Source: Ancylobacter aquaticus | Lineage (GTDB): Bacteria; Pseudomonadota; Alphaproteobacteria; Rhizobiales; Xanthobacteraceae | DNA length: 64,000 nucleotides | Direction of reading: 5' to 3' | Assembly: GCF_004339465.1 (NCBI RefSeq) | Contig: NZ_SMFY01000001.1 | Coordinates: 868,001-932,000, forward strand | In this document: one piece after another, positions 8,545 through 17,570 of the stretch | Layout of the letters: every line of letters begins with the position of its first letter | Numbering within the stretch: the stretch's first letter is position 1 | Made by a program: the position numbers and the translations under genes | Notes under the pieces: generated by a model | Databases searched by the model: none | What the model saw: the letters and a program-made list of their open reading frames with translations, nothing else | Told to the model about the DNA's origin: nothing

Positions 8545-9774
8545 TCAGTCCGCCGCCGGGCGCAGCTTTGCCGCCTCGGCGTCGGAGGGCAGCACGCTGG
8601 CACCCTCGACATAGACGGGATCGACCATGACCCCCCGCCCGTCCTTCACCGCCAGCGTGCCGACAAAGGCGCCGAGCGTCGCCTGGTGGTCGCTGGCGCG
8701 GTAGACGAACGGGCCCAAGGGCCCATCCACCTCCAGGCCCTCGAAGGCGTCCACCAGCTTCTCCGTCTGCGTGCTGCCGGCTTTGGCGATGCCGGCGGCA
8801 AGCGACTTGATGGTGGCGTAGCCGACGATGGAGCCGAGGCGCGGATAATCGTCATAGGCGGCGCGATAGGCGTCGAGGAATTTCTGGTGCTCGGGAATCG
8901 TGATCGCGTACCAGGGGTAGCCGGTGACGACCCAGCCGGTCGGCGCCTCTTCCTTCAGCGGGTCGAGATATTCCGGCTCCCCCGACAGAAGGCTGACGAC
9001 GAACGTGCCTTCCAGCGCGCGGCGGGTATTGGCCTCGCGCACGAAGCGGGCGAGGTCGGCGGCGAACAGCACGTTGAACACGGCATCGGGCTTGGCGTCG
9101 GCGATGGCCTGCGCCACCGGGCCGGCGTCGATCTTGCCGAGGGGGGTGGCCTGCTCGGCGACGAATTCGACATCCGGCTGCGCCGCCTTGAGCAGCCGCT
9201 TGAAGGTCTCGGCGGCGGACTGGCCATACTCGTAATTGGGATAGACGATGGCCCAGCGCTTGCGGTTGGCCTTCACCGCCTCCGGCATCAGCATCGCCAC
9301 CTGCATGTAGGTGGAGGGGCGCAGGCGGAAGGTGTAGCGGTTGCCGTCCGACCAGGTGAGCTTGTCGGTCAGCGGCTCGGCGGCAAGGAAGAACACTTTG
9401 CGCCGCTTGGCGAGCTCCGACACCGCCAGCCCGACATGGGAGAGGAAGGTGCCGGTGAGAAGGTCGACCTTGTCGCGCGTCAGCAATTCGGTGGCGACGC
9501 GCACCGCGTCTCCGGGATTGCCGCCATCGTCGCGCGAGACGAGTTCGAGAGGGCGCCCGATGACGCCGCCGCTAGCGTTGATCTCCTTCAGCGCCAGCTC
9601 CATGCCCTTGCGATAGGGATCGAGAAAGGCGGCCTGTGCCTTGTAGCTGTTGAGCTCGCCGATGCGGATCGGCTCGGCCGCGCCCGCCGGGGCGGTGAAA
9701 GCCGGCAGGGCGAGGGCGGCAGCGAGGGCTGCGGCGGTGAACAGGGCCGCGCGCAGGCGCTGGGTCGGGCGCAT
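8545..9774 (-). CDS. ABC transporter substrate-binding protein (Peripla_BP_6 type)
   Basis: The periplasmic ligand-binding protein of the importer, about 409 residues. A signal peptide covers residues 1-33: a positive start MRPTQRLR, an Ala/Leu-rich core and a cleavage site near PAGAA-EPIRIG. The mature part has the type I periplasmic fold pattern of LivK-like proteins: IGELNSYK, GMELALKEINASGG, and VVSLLSGEPEYL in the hinge half. ATG 9774 is preferred because it puts the signal peptide at the N-terminus; an ATG nine codons upstream is possible. It is first in the operon and transcribed toward the fused permease. Sequence does not name the ligand. Confidence 0.9.
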   Translation of the reverse strand: MRPTQRLRAALFTAAALAAALALPAFTAPAGAAEPIRIGELNSYKAQAAFLDPYRKGMELALKEINASGGVIGRPLELVSRDDGGNPGDAVRVATELLTRDKVDLLTGTFLSHVGLAVSELAKRRKVFFLAAEPLTDKLTWSDGNRYTFRLRPSTYMQVAMLMPEAVKANRKRWAIVYPNYEYGQSAAETFKRLLKAAQPDVEFVAEQATPLGKIDAGPVAQAIADAKPDAVFNVLFAADLARFVREANTRRALEGTFVVSLLSGEPEYLDPLKEEAPTGWVVTGYPWYAITIPEHQKFLDAYRAAYDDYPRLGSIVGYATIKSLAAGIAKAGSTQTEKLVDAFEGLEVDGPLGPFVYRASDHQATLGAFVGTLAVKDGRGVMVDPVYVEGASVLPSDAEAAKLRPAAD

Positions 9775-9878
9775 CGCAGAACTCCGGGTGGATCGACGCA
9801 AGGGGCATCGTGGGGGACGATTCCGCGCCTAAACTATCGTCTTGCGGCGCAGGGTCCAGCCCTGCGCCAACGGCGGGC

Positions 9879-10793
9879 TCACGGCCCGATCTCGACTTCC
9901 GCCTCCCGCACCTTGCGGCGCCCCGAGGCGAGGAGCGCGCCGCCGGCGATGAGGGCGGCACCCGCCAGCGTGCTCGGCGCCGGGATCTCGTTGAAGGCGA
10001 ACAGGCCGATGGCGAGCGCCCAGACGAAGGCGGTGTACTCGAACACGCCGAGCCGGCTGGCATCTGCCCGCGCATAGGCCCACGCCATGCACAGATGGCC
10101 CGCCGTACCGAGCAGGCCGATGCCGCAGAACAGCAGCAGCGCGGCCCCGGTCGGCGGGGTCCATTGCAGCACGGCGAGCGGGGACACCAGCACGCAGGAG
10201 AAAACGTTCTGCAGCAGCACGATGGTCGGGGCGGGGTCGCGCGCCGCCCGGCTCTTCAGCGTCACCATGGCGAGCGCATAGGTCACGGCCGCCACCAGCG
10301 CGGCGGCGATGCCCGGCCCGCTGGCGAGGCTGCCGCCGGCGCTCACATCCAGTTCGTTCCACAGCACCACCAGCACGCCGGCAAAGCCGAGCCCGAGGGC
10401 GAGGAGAATGGACCGGCCCGGCCGCTCGCCAAGGAAAAGCGCGGCGAACAGGGCGATGAACAAGGGCGAGGTGAAGGACAGCGCCAGCGCTACGGCGAGT
10501 TGCAGCACGGAGAGCGAATAAAAGAAGGTGACGGCGGTGATCGACACCAGCACCGAGCGCCACAGATGCGGGCGCAGCGTCGCGCCGGCGGGTAGCGGCG
10601 TGCGGGTGGCAAAGAACACCGCTGCGGCCGCCAGCGACCCGAACGCATAGCGCAGCATCGCGATCTGGCCGGCGCCATGCTCCATGGTGACGTATTTGAT
10701 CATGCCATCCATGATCGACAGCAGGCCGATCGCCGTGATGGTGACGAGCGCGGGGCCGGCGAGGCGGTGGCCGCGCCTGAGGAAGGGGACCAT
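9879..10793 (-). CDS. EamA/DMT-family transporter
   Basis: A 304-residue inner-membrane protein of the drug/metabolite transporter superfamily with two EamA repeats and about ten hydrophobic helices. The first repeat holds MLRYAFGSLAAAAV and TFFYSLSVLQLAVALALSF, and the second ends with FNEIPAPSTLAGAALIAGG, a typical DMT pattern. It probably exports a small polar metabolite. It lies 6 bp after the GNAT gene on the same strand, so the two are likely cotranscribed, and 104 bp before the importer's binding-protein gene. Confidence 0.88.
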   Translation of the reverse strand: MVPFLRRGHRLAGPALVTITAIGLLSIMDGMIKYVTMEHGAGQIAMLRYAFGSLAAAAVFFATRTPLPAGATLRPHLWRSVLVSITAVTFFYSLSVLQLAVALALSFTSPLFIALFAALFLGERPGRSILLALGLGFAGVLVVLWNELDVSAGGSLASGPGIAAALVAAVTYALAMVTLKSRAARDPAPTIVLLQNVFSCVLVSPLAVLQWTPPTGAALLLFCGIGLLGTAGHLCMAWAYARADASRLGVFEYTAFVWALAIGLFAFNEIPAPSTLAGAALIAGGALLASGRRKVREAEVEIGP

Positions 10794-10799
10794 GGGGGT

Positions 10800-11345
10800 T
10801 CAGCCTTGCGGGTGGCCGGCGGCCCCGAGGGGCAGGCGGTAGAGATATTCCCAGGTGGCGGAAAGGTCGTGGCACTCCCGCGCTGGCCCCTCGCGGGTGA
10901 AGCCGCAGCGCTCATAAAAGCGGTGCGCGTCGGCGAAGCGGGTGTCCGTCCACAACCGGATTTCCGGGGCGCCGGCGGCGCGGGCCGCGTCGAGCGCGGT
11001 GTCGAACAGTGCGCGGGCGACGCCGCGCCGGCGGGCGGCCTGCGCCACATAAACCTTGAAGATCTCCAGCCCTCCCGCGGGGGCATCCTCGTCCTTGGCC
11101 GGCGCCAGCGCCATGGAGCCGATCACGCTGTCGTCCGCCTCGGCGACCCAGATGGTGCCGCCGCGCGCGGAAAAATGGCTGGCGATGGCGTCGAGTTCGG
11201 GGAATTCGGCGGCGCGGTCGAACACGCAGCCCTCATATTCGGAAAAGGCGGCGGCGATCAGCGCGGCGATGGCATCGCCATCCGCGTCTGTTGCCGGCCG
11301 GATCGGGATATTGGTCACGTCGGTCACTCCCGCCCGGCGGTCCAT
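10800..11345 (-). CDS. GNAT family N-acetyltransferase
   Basis: Acetyl-CoA-dependent acyltransferase of unknown acceptor, up to 181 residues. The acetyl-CoA loop appears as VAQAARRRGVARALFDTAL (Q/RxxGxG/A region), preceded by the beta strand GLEIFKVYV and followed by FADAHRFYERCGF. The start is uncertain: the frame begins at ATG 11345, but GTG 11327 or GTG 11318 give more usual N-termini, and the GGGAG at about 11328-11332 would suit the inner GTG 11318. Upstream and probably cotranscribed with the EamA exporter, which could handle the acetylated product (inference). Confidence 0.85.
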   Translation of the reverse strand: MDRRAGVTDVTNIPIRPATDADGDAIAALIAAAFSEYEGCVFDRAAEFPELDAIASHFSARGGTIWVAEADDSVIGSMALAPAKDEDAPAGGLEIFKVYVAQAARRRGVARALFDTALDAARAAGAPEIRLWTDTRFADAHRFYERCGFTREGPARECHDLSATWEYLYRLPLGAAGHPQG

Positions 11346-11520
11346 TTTCTCACCGGGAAGGCTGGGAGAGTTCGACGGCGGGGCGCGGGCGGACTATGTT
11401 CGGCTGGTCTTCTGGCGTAAAGACCATTCATTATGCCCGATACATGGATCTGAAATGGCAGGCTCGCGCTTGATCCTTGACTGCCCGCCCGCCCGCCAGC
11501 CTTCCGTTCCGGAGTGCTCA

Positions 11521-11997
11521 ATGAACGTGTCTCGCTGTGTTGCCCGCCTGGCGTTTGTCGCCACCCTTGCCGCCGTGCTTGCCGGCTGCGCCTCCCCGCC
11601 GCCGCCCGGGCCGATCGAGCCGGCGCGGCCCCAGTTCACCTCGCCGATCTCGGCGCAGCAGGTGATGGGCAAATGGGGCCTTGCCGCCTATCACCGGCCG
11701 GAGGACGCCGCCCGCACCGAGGCGCAGGCGCGCCAGGGCTGTCGCCAGCCCTACGTTATCAATGCCGGCCCTTCCGGCGGCTTCATGATGTATCTTGCCG
11801 ATGACGCGCAGCCTTCCGAGGTGGTGTCGAAGCAGGTGATGGGCGGCCCGATCTATATCGGCCTGCCGGACGAGCCGCCGGGCGCGCGCTCGGACCGCGA
11901 GGTCGTGCGCTTCGACGGGCAGGTGCTGGTGCTCAAATGGATGGACCCGGAAGTCTCCGGCCGCTACGGCACCATGGTCTATGTCCGCTGCCCCTGA
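11521..11997 (+). CDS. Conserved lipoprotein of unknown function
   Basis: A 158-residue exported protein. The N-terminus is a lipoprotein signal with lipobox LAGC and the acylated Cys at residue 23, followed by a Pro-rich spacer (PPPPGPIEPARP). The mature domain has two further cysteines (QGCRQPY and the C-terminal VRCP) that could form a disulfide. GKWGLAAYHRPED and VLVLKWMDPEVSGRYGTMVY suggest a small beta-barrel or inhibitor-like fold, but I cannot assign a family. Position 12-24 lacks a +2 Asp, so outer-membrane sorting is likely by the usual rule. Confidence 0.75.
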   Translation: MNVSRCVARLAFVATLAAVLAGCASPPPPGPIEPARPQFTSPISAQQVMGKWGLAAYHRPEDAARTEAQARQGCRQPYVINAGPSGGFMMYLADDAQPSEVVSKQVMGGPIYIGLPDEPPGARSDREVVRFDGQVLVLKWMDPEVSGRYGTMVYVRCP

Positions 11998-12021
11998 GCG
12001 GGCGGGACTGATTCGGACCGG

Positions 12022-12051
12022 GACGCGCGCGCGGGCATAACGCCGCGCGTC
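12022..12051 (+). terminator. Hairpin after lipoprotein gene, weak terminator candidate
   Basis: An 8-bp perfect stem GACGCGCG/CGCGCGTC encloses a 14-base loop 24 bp after the lipoprotein stop. There is no T-run after it, so intrinsic termination is uncertain; it separates the lipoprotein gene from ubiE. Confidence 0.35.
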
Positions 12052-12188
12052 ATAGGATCGAGAGTGCGCGGGGATGGCGTCGCGCGCATGGCTGGGTCGC
12101 TCCCAGCCTCCCCCCGGCGGCTTGGAGGCGCGCAGCCTCTCCGCTATGGTCCGGCCCGAATTCGGATCGAACGCGGGAGCCGCGACCC

Positions 12189-12968
12189 ATGGTTGGCGAC
12201 ACACAGGATATGGGCGCCAGCGCCGACACCCATTTCGGCTTCCGCACCGTGCCGATCGGCGACAAACAGCGCATGGTCGACGAGGTGTTCCACTCGGTGG
12301 CGCGTCGCTATGACCTGATGAACGACCTGATGTCGCTCGGCCTGCACCGGGTGTGGAAGGACCTTCTGGTCTCGCGCCTGCGCCCGCCCAAGAGCGCGCG
12401 CGCCTTCCGCCTGCTGGATGTGGCCGGCGGCACCGGCGACGTCTCCTTCCGCACCGTGGAAGCCGGCGGGCCGGGCACAAGCGCTGTCGTCGCCGACATC
12501 AATGGCGGCATGCTCGGCGTCGGCCGCGAGCGCGCCGCCGCCCTCGGCCTTGCCGAGCGGGTGGAGTTCGTCGAGGCCAATGCCGAGGAACTGCCCTTCG
12601 CCGACAAGAGTTTCGATGCCGCCACCGTCGCCTTCGGCATCCGCAACGTGCCGCGCATGGACAAGGCGCTTTCCGAGATGCGCCGCGTGCTCAAGCCAGG
12701 CGGCACCTGCTTCGTGCTGGAGTTCTCCCGCGTCGACGTGCCCGGCCTCGATGCCATCTACGACGCCTATTCGTTCAAGCTGATTCCCGGCATGGGCAAG
12801 CTGGTGACGGGCGACGCGGAGTCCTACCAGTACCTCGTCGAATCGATCCGCAAGTTCCCCCCGCCGGAGGCCTTCGCCGAGCTGATGCGCGAGGCAGGGT
12901 TGAAGCGCGTGGCGTGGCAGCCGCTCACCGGCGGCATCGTGGCGCTGCATTCCGGCGTGCGGATCTAA
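12189..12968 (+). CDS. ubiE: Ubiquinone biosynthesis C-methyltransferase UbiE
   Basis: SAM-dependent C-methylation of the benzoquinol ring in ubiquinone (and, where made, menaquinone) synthesis. 259 residues, family length. The family start [19 protein letters not shown] is followed by [13 protein letters not shown]. The SAM motif I is [10 protein letters not shown] at residues 75-84, and the UbiE signature [13 protein letters not shown] and [13 protein letters not shown] follow. It ends 4 bp before ubiB, so the two are cotranscribed. Confidence 0.97.
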   Translation: MVGDTQDMGASADTHFGFRTVPIGDKQRMVDEVFHSVARRYDLMNDLMSLGLHRVWKDLLVSRLRPPKSARAFRLLDVAGGTGDVSFRTVEAGGPGTSAVVADINGGMLGVGRERAAALGLAERVEFVEANAEELPFADKSFDAATVAFGIRNVPRMDKALSEMRRVLKPGGTCFVLEFSRVDVPGLDAIYDAYSFKLIPGMGKLVTGDAESYQYLVESIRKFPPPEAFAELMREAGLKRVAWQPLTGGIVALHSGVRI

Positions 12969-12972
12969 CGCC

Positions 12973-14541
12973 GTGGCCACGCCTCTCGGTGATTATCTGC
13001 GCCTCGCCCGTGCCGGCTTCGTGATGGCGCGCGAGGGCGTCGCCTCGCGCATCGACCCCGGCGTGCGCCCGCCCGGCTCCGAGCCGCTCTTCGCGCTCGC
13101 CGCCCTGATCGAGCGGCGCGGACCCGCCTCAAGCGCCGCCCGGCTCGGCGCGGCGCTGTCGCGGCTCGGGCCGTCCTATGTGAAGCTCGGCCAGTTCCTC
13201 GCGACCCGTCCCGACGTGGTCGGTCCGCAGCTCGCCCGCGACCTGGAGCTGTTGCAGGACCGCATGCCGCCCTTCCCGCAGGAGGTGGCGGAGGCGACCA
13301 TCGCGCGAACCTTCGACCGGCCGGTAAGCGCGGTCTATGCACGGCTCGACCTGCCGCTGGCCGCCGCCTCGATTGCGCAGGTACACCAGGGCGAGGTGAT
13401 CGAGGCCGACGGCACGGCGCGCCGGGTGGCGGTGAAGGTGCTGCGTCCGGACGTGCAGCGGCGCTTCCGCATTGACCTCTCCTCCTTCTACCGCGCTGCC
13501 CGGCTGGGCGAGAGCAGCTCTCCGGAGGGCAAGCGGCTGCGGCTGGTGGCGGTGGTCGACACGCTGGCGCGCTCCGTCTCGATGGAGATGGACCTGCGGC
13601 TGGAAGCGGCCGCCATGTCCGAACTGGCGCAAAACACCGCGGAGGACCCCGATTTCCGCGTGCCTGCGGTGGATTGGGACCGCACCGGGCGCGAGGTGCT
13701 GACGACCGAATGGGTCGACGGCATCAAGCTCAACAATCTGGAGGCGCTGCGCGACGCCGGACACGATTTGCCGCAGCTCGGGCGCATCGTGATGCAGTCC
13801 TTCCTGCGCCACGCGCTGCGCGACGGCTTCTTCCACGCCGACATGCACCCCGGCAATCTGTTTATCGCTCCGGACGGCAAGCTGGTGGCGGTGGATTGCG
13901 GCATCATGGGGCGACTCGGCCACAAGGAGCGGCGCTTCCTCGCCGAAATCCTGTTCGGCTTCATCACCCGCGACTGGCTGCGCACGGCGCAGGTGCATTT
14001 CGAGGCCGGCTATGTGCCGCCGCACCATTCGGTGGAAGATTTTGCCCAGGCGATCCGCGCCATCGGCGAGCCGATCTATTCGCGCCGCGCCGACCAGATC
14101 TCGATGGCCAAGCTGCTGACGCTGCTGTTCGAGGTCACGGCGCTGTTCGACATGCAGACCCGGCCCGAACTGTTGCTGCTGCAGAAGACGATGGTGGTAG
14201 TGGAAGGCGTCGCCCGCAATCTCGATCCCCAGCTCGACATGTGGAAGACAGCCGAGCCGGTGGTGCGGGCCTGGATCGAGCGCAATCTCGGCCCCGCCGG
14301 CCGGATCGAGGAGGTGGCGACCGGCATCGGTGCGGTGGGCCGCTCGCTGCAGACGCTGCCCGAACTGATTGCCCATGGTCAGCGCATCGCCGCCCAGCTC
14401 GACGCGGCGACCCGCGACGGGCTCACCCTCTCGCCGCAGACCACCGAGGCCATCGGCCGCGCCGAAGGGCGGGGCAATCGCTGGGTGGCGCTCGCGCTGT
14501 GGGCCATCGCCGGGCTGATGCTGGTGCAGGTGTTGCTCTAA
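12973..14541 (+). CDS. ubiB: Ubiquinone biosynthesis protein UbiB
   Basis: An atypical ADCK/ABC1-family kinase-like ATPase needed for ubiquinone synthesis. 522 residues. The family KxGQ motif is KLGQFLATRP at 71-80, and the Ala-rich replacement of the P-loop is AAASIAQVHQGE. VAVKVLRPDVQRRF holds the ATP Lys, HADMHPGNLF is the catalytic loop and VDCGIMGRL the metal-binding Asp region. The C-terminus has the expected hydrophobic membrane segment (WVALALWAIAGLMLVQVLL). Start is GTG 12973, 4 bp after ubiE. Confidence 0.96.
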   Translation: MATPLGDYLRLARAGFVMAREGVASRIDPGVRPPGSEPLFALAALIERRGPASSAARLGAALSRLGPSYVKLGQFLATRPDVVGPQLARDLELLQDRMPPFPQEVAEATIARTFDRPVSAVYARLDLPLAAASIAQVHQGEVIEADGTARRVAVKVLRPDVQRRFRIDLSSFYRAARLGESSSPEGKRLRLVAVVDTLARSVSMEMDLRLEAAAMSELAQNTAEDPDFRVPAVDWDRTGREVLTTEWVDGIKLNNLEALRDAGHDLPQLGRIVMQSFLRHALRDGFFHADMHPGNLFIAPDGKLVAVDCGIMGRLGHKERRFLAEILFGFITRDWLRTAQVHFEAGYVPPHHSVEDFAQAIRAIGEPIYSRRADQISMAKLLTLLFEVTALFDMQTRPELLLLQKTMVVVEGVARNLDPQLDMWKTAEPVVRAWIERNLGPAGRIEEVATGIGAVGRSLQTLPELIAHGQRIAAQLDAATRDGLTLSPQTTEAIGRAEGRGNRWVALALWAIAGLMLVQVLL

Positions 14542-14651
14542 ACAAAGCCGCCATCGAGAGTTGTATTTTTAGATTAGAACAATCTAAAGGTGAGATTCGG
14601 CTCCAAGTGGTGTAATGATACTCAGGCAACCACATTGCGGGGGGAACGACG
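14542..14651 (+). promoter_or_regulatory. AT-rich promoter region with 8-bp inverted repeat
   Basis: The gap between ubiB and the monoheme protein gene is far more AT-rich than its surroundings. A perfect inverted repeat TTTAGATT-AGAAC-AATCTAAA lies at 14568-14588, with TTGTAT just before it. It could be an operator for an unknown repressor or, less likely, a terminator for ubiB (the downstream side lacks a T-run). GGGGGGAA at 14639-14646 is a strong ribosome binding site for ATG 14652. Confidence 0.55.
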
Positions 14652-16208
14652 ATGCGTGCCACCACCATGCTGTGCCTCGCCGGAGCGGTCGGCCTGATAA
14701 GCGGGGCCGCACAATACGCCTACAGCCAGTCGCCCTATGTCCCGGCGGCGGTGTTCTGCGCGGCCGGCGGGCCGACGCCCTGTGCCACCCTTCCCGCCTA
14801 TATCGGCGCCGACCCGATGCTGGGCAATGCCATCGGCTATAACGGCATTGTCGCCGCGCCGCCGACGAGCGCGGCCACCGATTCCCAGACGCCGTTCGAC
14901 AACATGTCGTGGCAGAGCTTCGTCGGGCTGAACTGGATGTCGGGGGCGGAATCGGCGCCCGCCGCGAAGGGGCTCGCGCTCGGCGGCTCCCGTGTCTGGC
15001 AAGGCTGGGCGAAGGTGAACCAGGTGTTTGGCAACGCCCCGGTGCAGGCGTCCTGTGCCAACCCCTCCGGGCTGCCGGTCATTTCCATCGGCAGCGACGG
15101 CAACGGCAACCCTTCGCAGAAGAATGACGATTATTACCAGGCCTCCACGGACGTGCCGCTGATCGACATCAACGGTAACTGGACCCTGTTCGAGCGGCGA
15201 CTGAACGTCGCCGAGATCGCCTACCTTGCCGCGCCGGGCGGCAACCCGCTTAATACGCTGCTGACCGTCGCGGGCCAGAACCGCTTTGTGCAGGGCGGCG
15301 GGACGGTCGCCTTCGCCGCCTCCTCCACCGACCCGTTGGGCGCGCGCGGGGCGATGGAGCTCAAGATCGCCTGGCGCATTCTCGGCGCCACCGACACGGC
15401 CGCCCGGTACATCACCGAGAACGCGCTGCTCACCGTGGCGCCAGACTTGGTGAGCGGCAACCAGCCGATCTGTGCCGCCGTGACACTGGGCATGGTCGGC
15501 ATGCACATCATTCAGCGCAACCCCGACTACGCCCCCAATGCCGCGCTTAAGCCGGAATGGATATGGTCGACCTTCGAGCACACCGGCAACGCGCCGCTCG
15601 CGGCAAGCGCCTGCGACCCGGCAGCGCCCGTCGGCTGCGTCAACCTGAACCAGCCCTCCTGTGGCGCGGCGGCGGCGGGGGCGGCGGCGTCCTCCTATTT
15701 CACCCCGGCTTCCAGCGCCGCCACCAACACGGCGCCCACCGCCTCCACCACCGGCCCCGGCTTTATCTGGAACCCGAGCCCGCCTTACGCCAAGGCCTAT
15801 GTCCAGCCGATGACCGTGGCCGGCCAGACCGTCTATGTCGGGCCGCAAGTGGTGCGCTGCTGGCAGATCTACGGTCTCACCGCGCAGCTGAACGCCCAAT
15901 GGCAGGCCGCGCTGGCGACGGCGGGGTCGCCCCTGGCCAATTATGTGCTGATCGGCACGCAGTGGGGCGCCAGTCTCGACGGACGCACGGCTCCCTATCC
16001 CAACGATGCCGTTCCCGGCCTGCTCTCCAATGCCACGCTGGAGACCTATATCCAGAACAACGCCCAGCCGACGGCCTCGGGCGGGGTGGGTTCCTGCATC
16101 GGCTGCCACAGCGCGGCGACGCTCGCGGATGGCACGACGCCGTCCGATTTCAGCTTTCTTCCCGGCCTTGCATCGCCGTCGCCGGCGCGGCTGGACTTCG
16201 CCCGGTGA
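14652..16208 (+). CDS. Secreted monoheme c-type protein of unknown function
   Basis: A 518-residue exported protein. A signal peptide covers about residues 1-26 (cleavage near AYSQ-SP). A single c-type heme motif CIGCH lies at 482-486 close to the C-terminus, followed by SDFSFLPG. The body has recurring features of a poorly described family: MSWQSFVGLNW near residue 91, GAMELKIAWRIL near 235 and GMVGMHIIQRNPDY near 280, then IWSTFEHTGNAP. About six further cysteines may pair. Catalytic role unknown; a periplasmic redox or electron-transfer function is inferred from the heme motif alone. It lies between ubiB and coaBC with its own AT-rich leader, suggesting later insertion into a conserved cluster. 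Confidence 0.75.
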   Translation: MRATTMLCLAGAVGLISGAAQYAYSQSPYVPAAVFCAAGGPTPCATLPAYIGADPMLGNAIGYNGIVAAPPTSAATDSQTPFDNMSWQSFVGLNWMSGAESAPAAKGLALGGSRVWQGWAKVNQVFGNAPVQASCANPSGLPVISIGSDGNGNPSQKNDDYYQASTDVPLIDINGNWTLFERRLNVAEIAYLAAPGGNPLNTLLTVAGQNRFVQGGGTVAFAASSTDPLGARGAMELKIAWRILGATDTAARYITENALLTVAPDLVSGNQPICAAVTLGMVGMHIIQRNPDYAPNAALKPEWIWSTFEHTGNAPLAASACDPAAPVGCVNLNQPSCGAAAAGAAASSYFTPASSAATNTAPTASTTGPGFIWNPSPPYAKAYVQPMTVAGQTVYVGPQVVRCWQIYGLTAQLNAQWQAALATAGSPLANYVLIGTQWGASLDGRTAPYPNDAVPGLLSNATLETYIQNNAQPTASGGVGSCIGCHSAATLADGTTPSDFSFLPGLASPSPARLDFAR

Positions 16209-16340
16209 ACGGCCCTGCGCTGCCGCCGGCTTTCTTTGTGGTCGGCGGCGGCATTCAGCATGTTCGCGCTTGCCCGTCGGCGGAATCGGCTTTTGGCTGT
16301 ATGAACGGCCGACGAACCCGATCCGGCCCTAGGGAGCGCC

Positions 16341-17570
16341 ATGCTTGCCAACAAGCGCCTTCTGCTGATCATCGGCGGTGGCATCGCCGCCTATAAGAGC
16401 CTCGACCTGATCCGCCGGTGCAAGGAGCGCGGGGCGTCGGTGCGCGTGGTGATGACCGGCGCCGCGCAGCACTTCGTGACGCCGCTGGCTGCAGGGGCGC
16501 TTTCGCATGACCACGTGTTCACCGAGCTGTTCGACCGCGAGGCGGAGCAGGATATTGGCCATGTCCGGCTGTCGCGCGAGGCCGACCTGATCATCGTCGC
16601 GCCGGCCACCGCCGACCTGATGGCCAAGATGGCGCATGGTCTCGCCGACGACCTCGCCTCCGCCGTGCTGCTGGCGAACACGCGGCCGGTCCTCCTCGCC
16701 CCGGCGATGAACCCGGCGATGTGGGCCAACCCCGCCACGCGCCGCAACGCTGCGCAACTCGCCGCCGACGGCGTTGCCTTTGTCGGACCGAATGCAGGGG
16801 CCATGGCCGAGCGCGGCGAGGACGGGGCGGGGCGCATGGCCGAGCCGCTGGAAATCGTCGCCGCCATGGAGCGGATGCTGGCCGCAGGCGGCCCGCTCAC
16901 GGGGCGGCATGTGCTGGTCACATCTGGCCCGACGCATGAGCCGATTGACCCGGTGCGCTACATCGCCAACCGTTCCTCCGGCAAGCAGGGCCATGCCATC
17001 GCCGCTGCTGCCGCCCGTGCCGGGGCGCGGGTGACGCTGGTGAGCGGGCCGGTGACCCTGCCTGATCCGCCCGACGTCGATATGCGCCGGGTGGAAAGCG
17101 CGCGCGACATGCTGGCTGCGGTGGAGGCCGCGCTGCCGGCCGATGTCGCCATCTTCGCCGCCGCCGTAGCCGACTGGCGCGCCGCCGATGAGGCCCCGGA
17201 GAAGATGAAGAAGGACGGAAATGCCCCGCCGCCGCTGGCGCTGACCGAGAATCCCGACATCCTCGCCACCATCGCCCATAGGACGGGCGGCCGTCCGCGC
17301 CTCGTCATCGGCTTCGCGGCGGAGACGCAGAATGTCGTGGCGTATGCCCAGGCCAAGCGCGCCCGCAAGGGCTGCGACTGGATCCTCGCCAATGACGTCT
17401 CTGCCCAGAGCGGCATTCCCGGCGGGGTGATGGGCGGTGATACCAACGAAGTGCATTTCCTCACTGCCGAGGGGGCCGAAGCGTGGCCGCCCGCCTCCAA
17501 GACCGAGGTCGCGGAGCAGTTGATCGCCCGCATCGTGGCCGCGCTGGGGCCACTGGAGATCCAGTCATGA
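16341..17570 (+). CDS. coaBC: Bifunctional phosphopantothenoylcysteine decarboxylase/synthetase CoaBC
   Basis: Two successive steps of coenzyme A synthesis: ligation of cysteine to 4'-phosphopantothenate and FMN-dependent decarboxylation. 409 residues. The CoaC half begins [15 protein letters not shown], has the catalytic His in [10 protein letters not shown] (His74) and the substrate motif [11 protein letters not shown]. The CoaB half starts at [19 protein letters not shown], with NRSSGKQG and AAAVADWR. The loop that holds the catalytic Cys in the E. coli enzyme reads [13 protein letters not shown] here and contains no Cys (residues 154-166). Overlaps dut by four bases. Confidence 0.96.
   Translation: MLANKRLLLIIGGGIAAYKSLDLIRRCKERGASVRVVMTGAAQHFVTPLAAGALSHDHVFTELFDREAEQDIGHVRLSREADLIIVAPATADLMAKMAHGLADDLASAVLLANTRPVLLAPAMNPAMWANPATRRNAAQLAADGVAFVGPNAGAMAERGEDGAGRMAEPLEIVAAMERMLAAGGPLTGRHVLVTSGPTHEPIDPVRYIANRSSGKQGHAIAAAAARAGARVTLVSGPVTLPDPPDVDMRRVESARDMLAAVEAALPADVAIFAAAVADWRAADEAPEKMKKDGNAPPPLALTENPDILATIAHRTGGRPRLVIGFAAETQNVVAYAQAKRARKGCDWILANDVSAQSGIPGGVMGGDTNEVHFLTAEGAEAWPPASKTEVAEQLIARIVAALGPLEIQS

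Noticed and set aside
7156-10077. 973-codon open frame on the plus strand antisense to the Liv importer genes
   Set aside because: Its translation is rich in Arg, His, Gln and Gly with no domain pattern, while the minus strand encodes clear permease and binding-protein genes. A typical shadow frame of GC-rich DNA.
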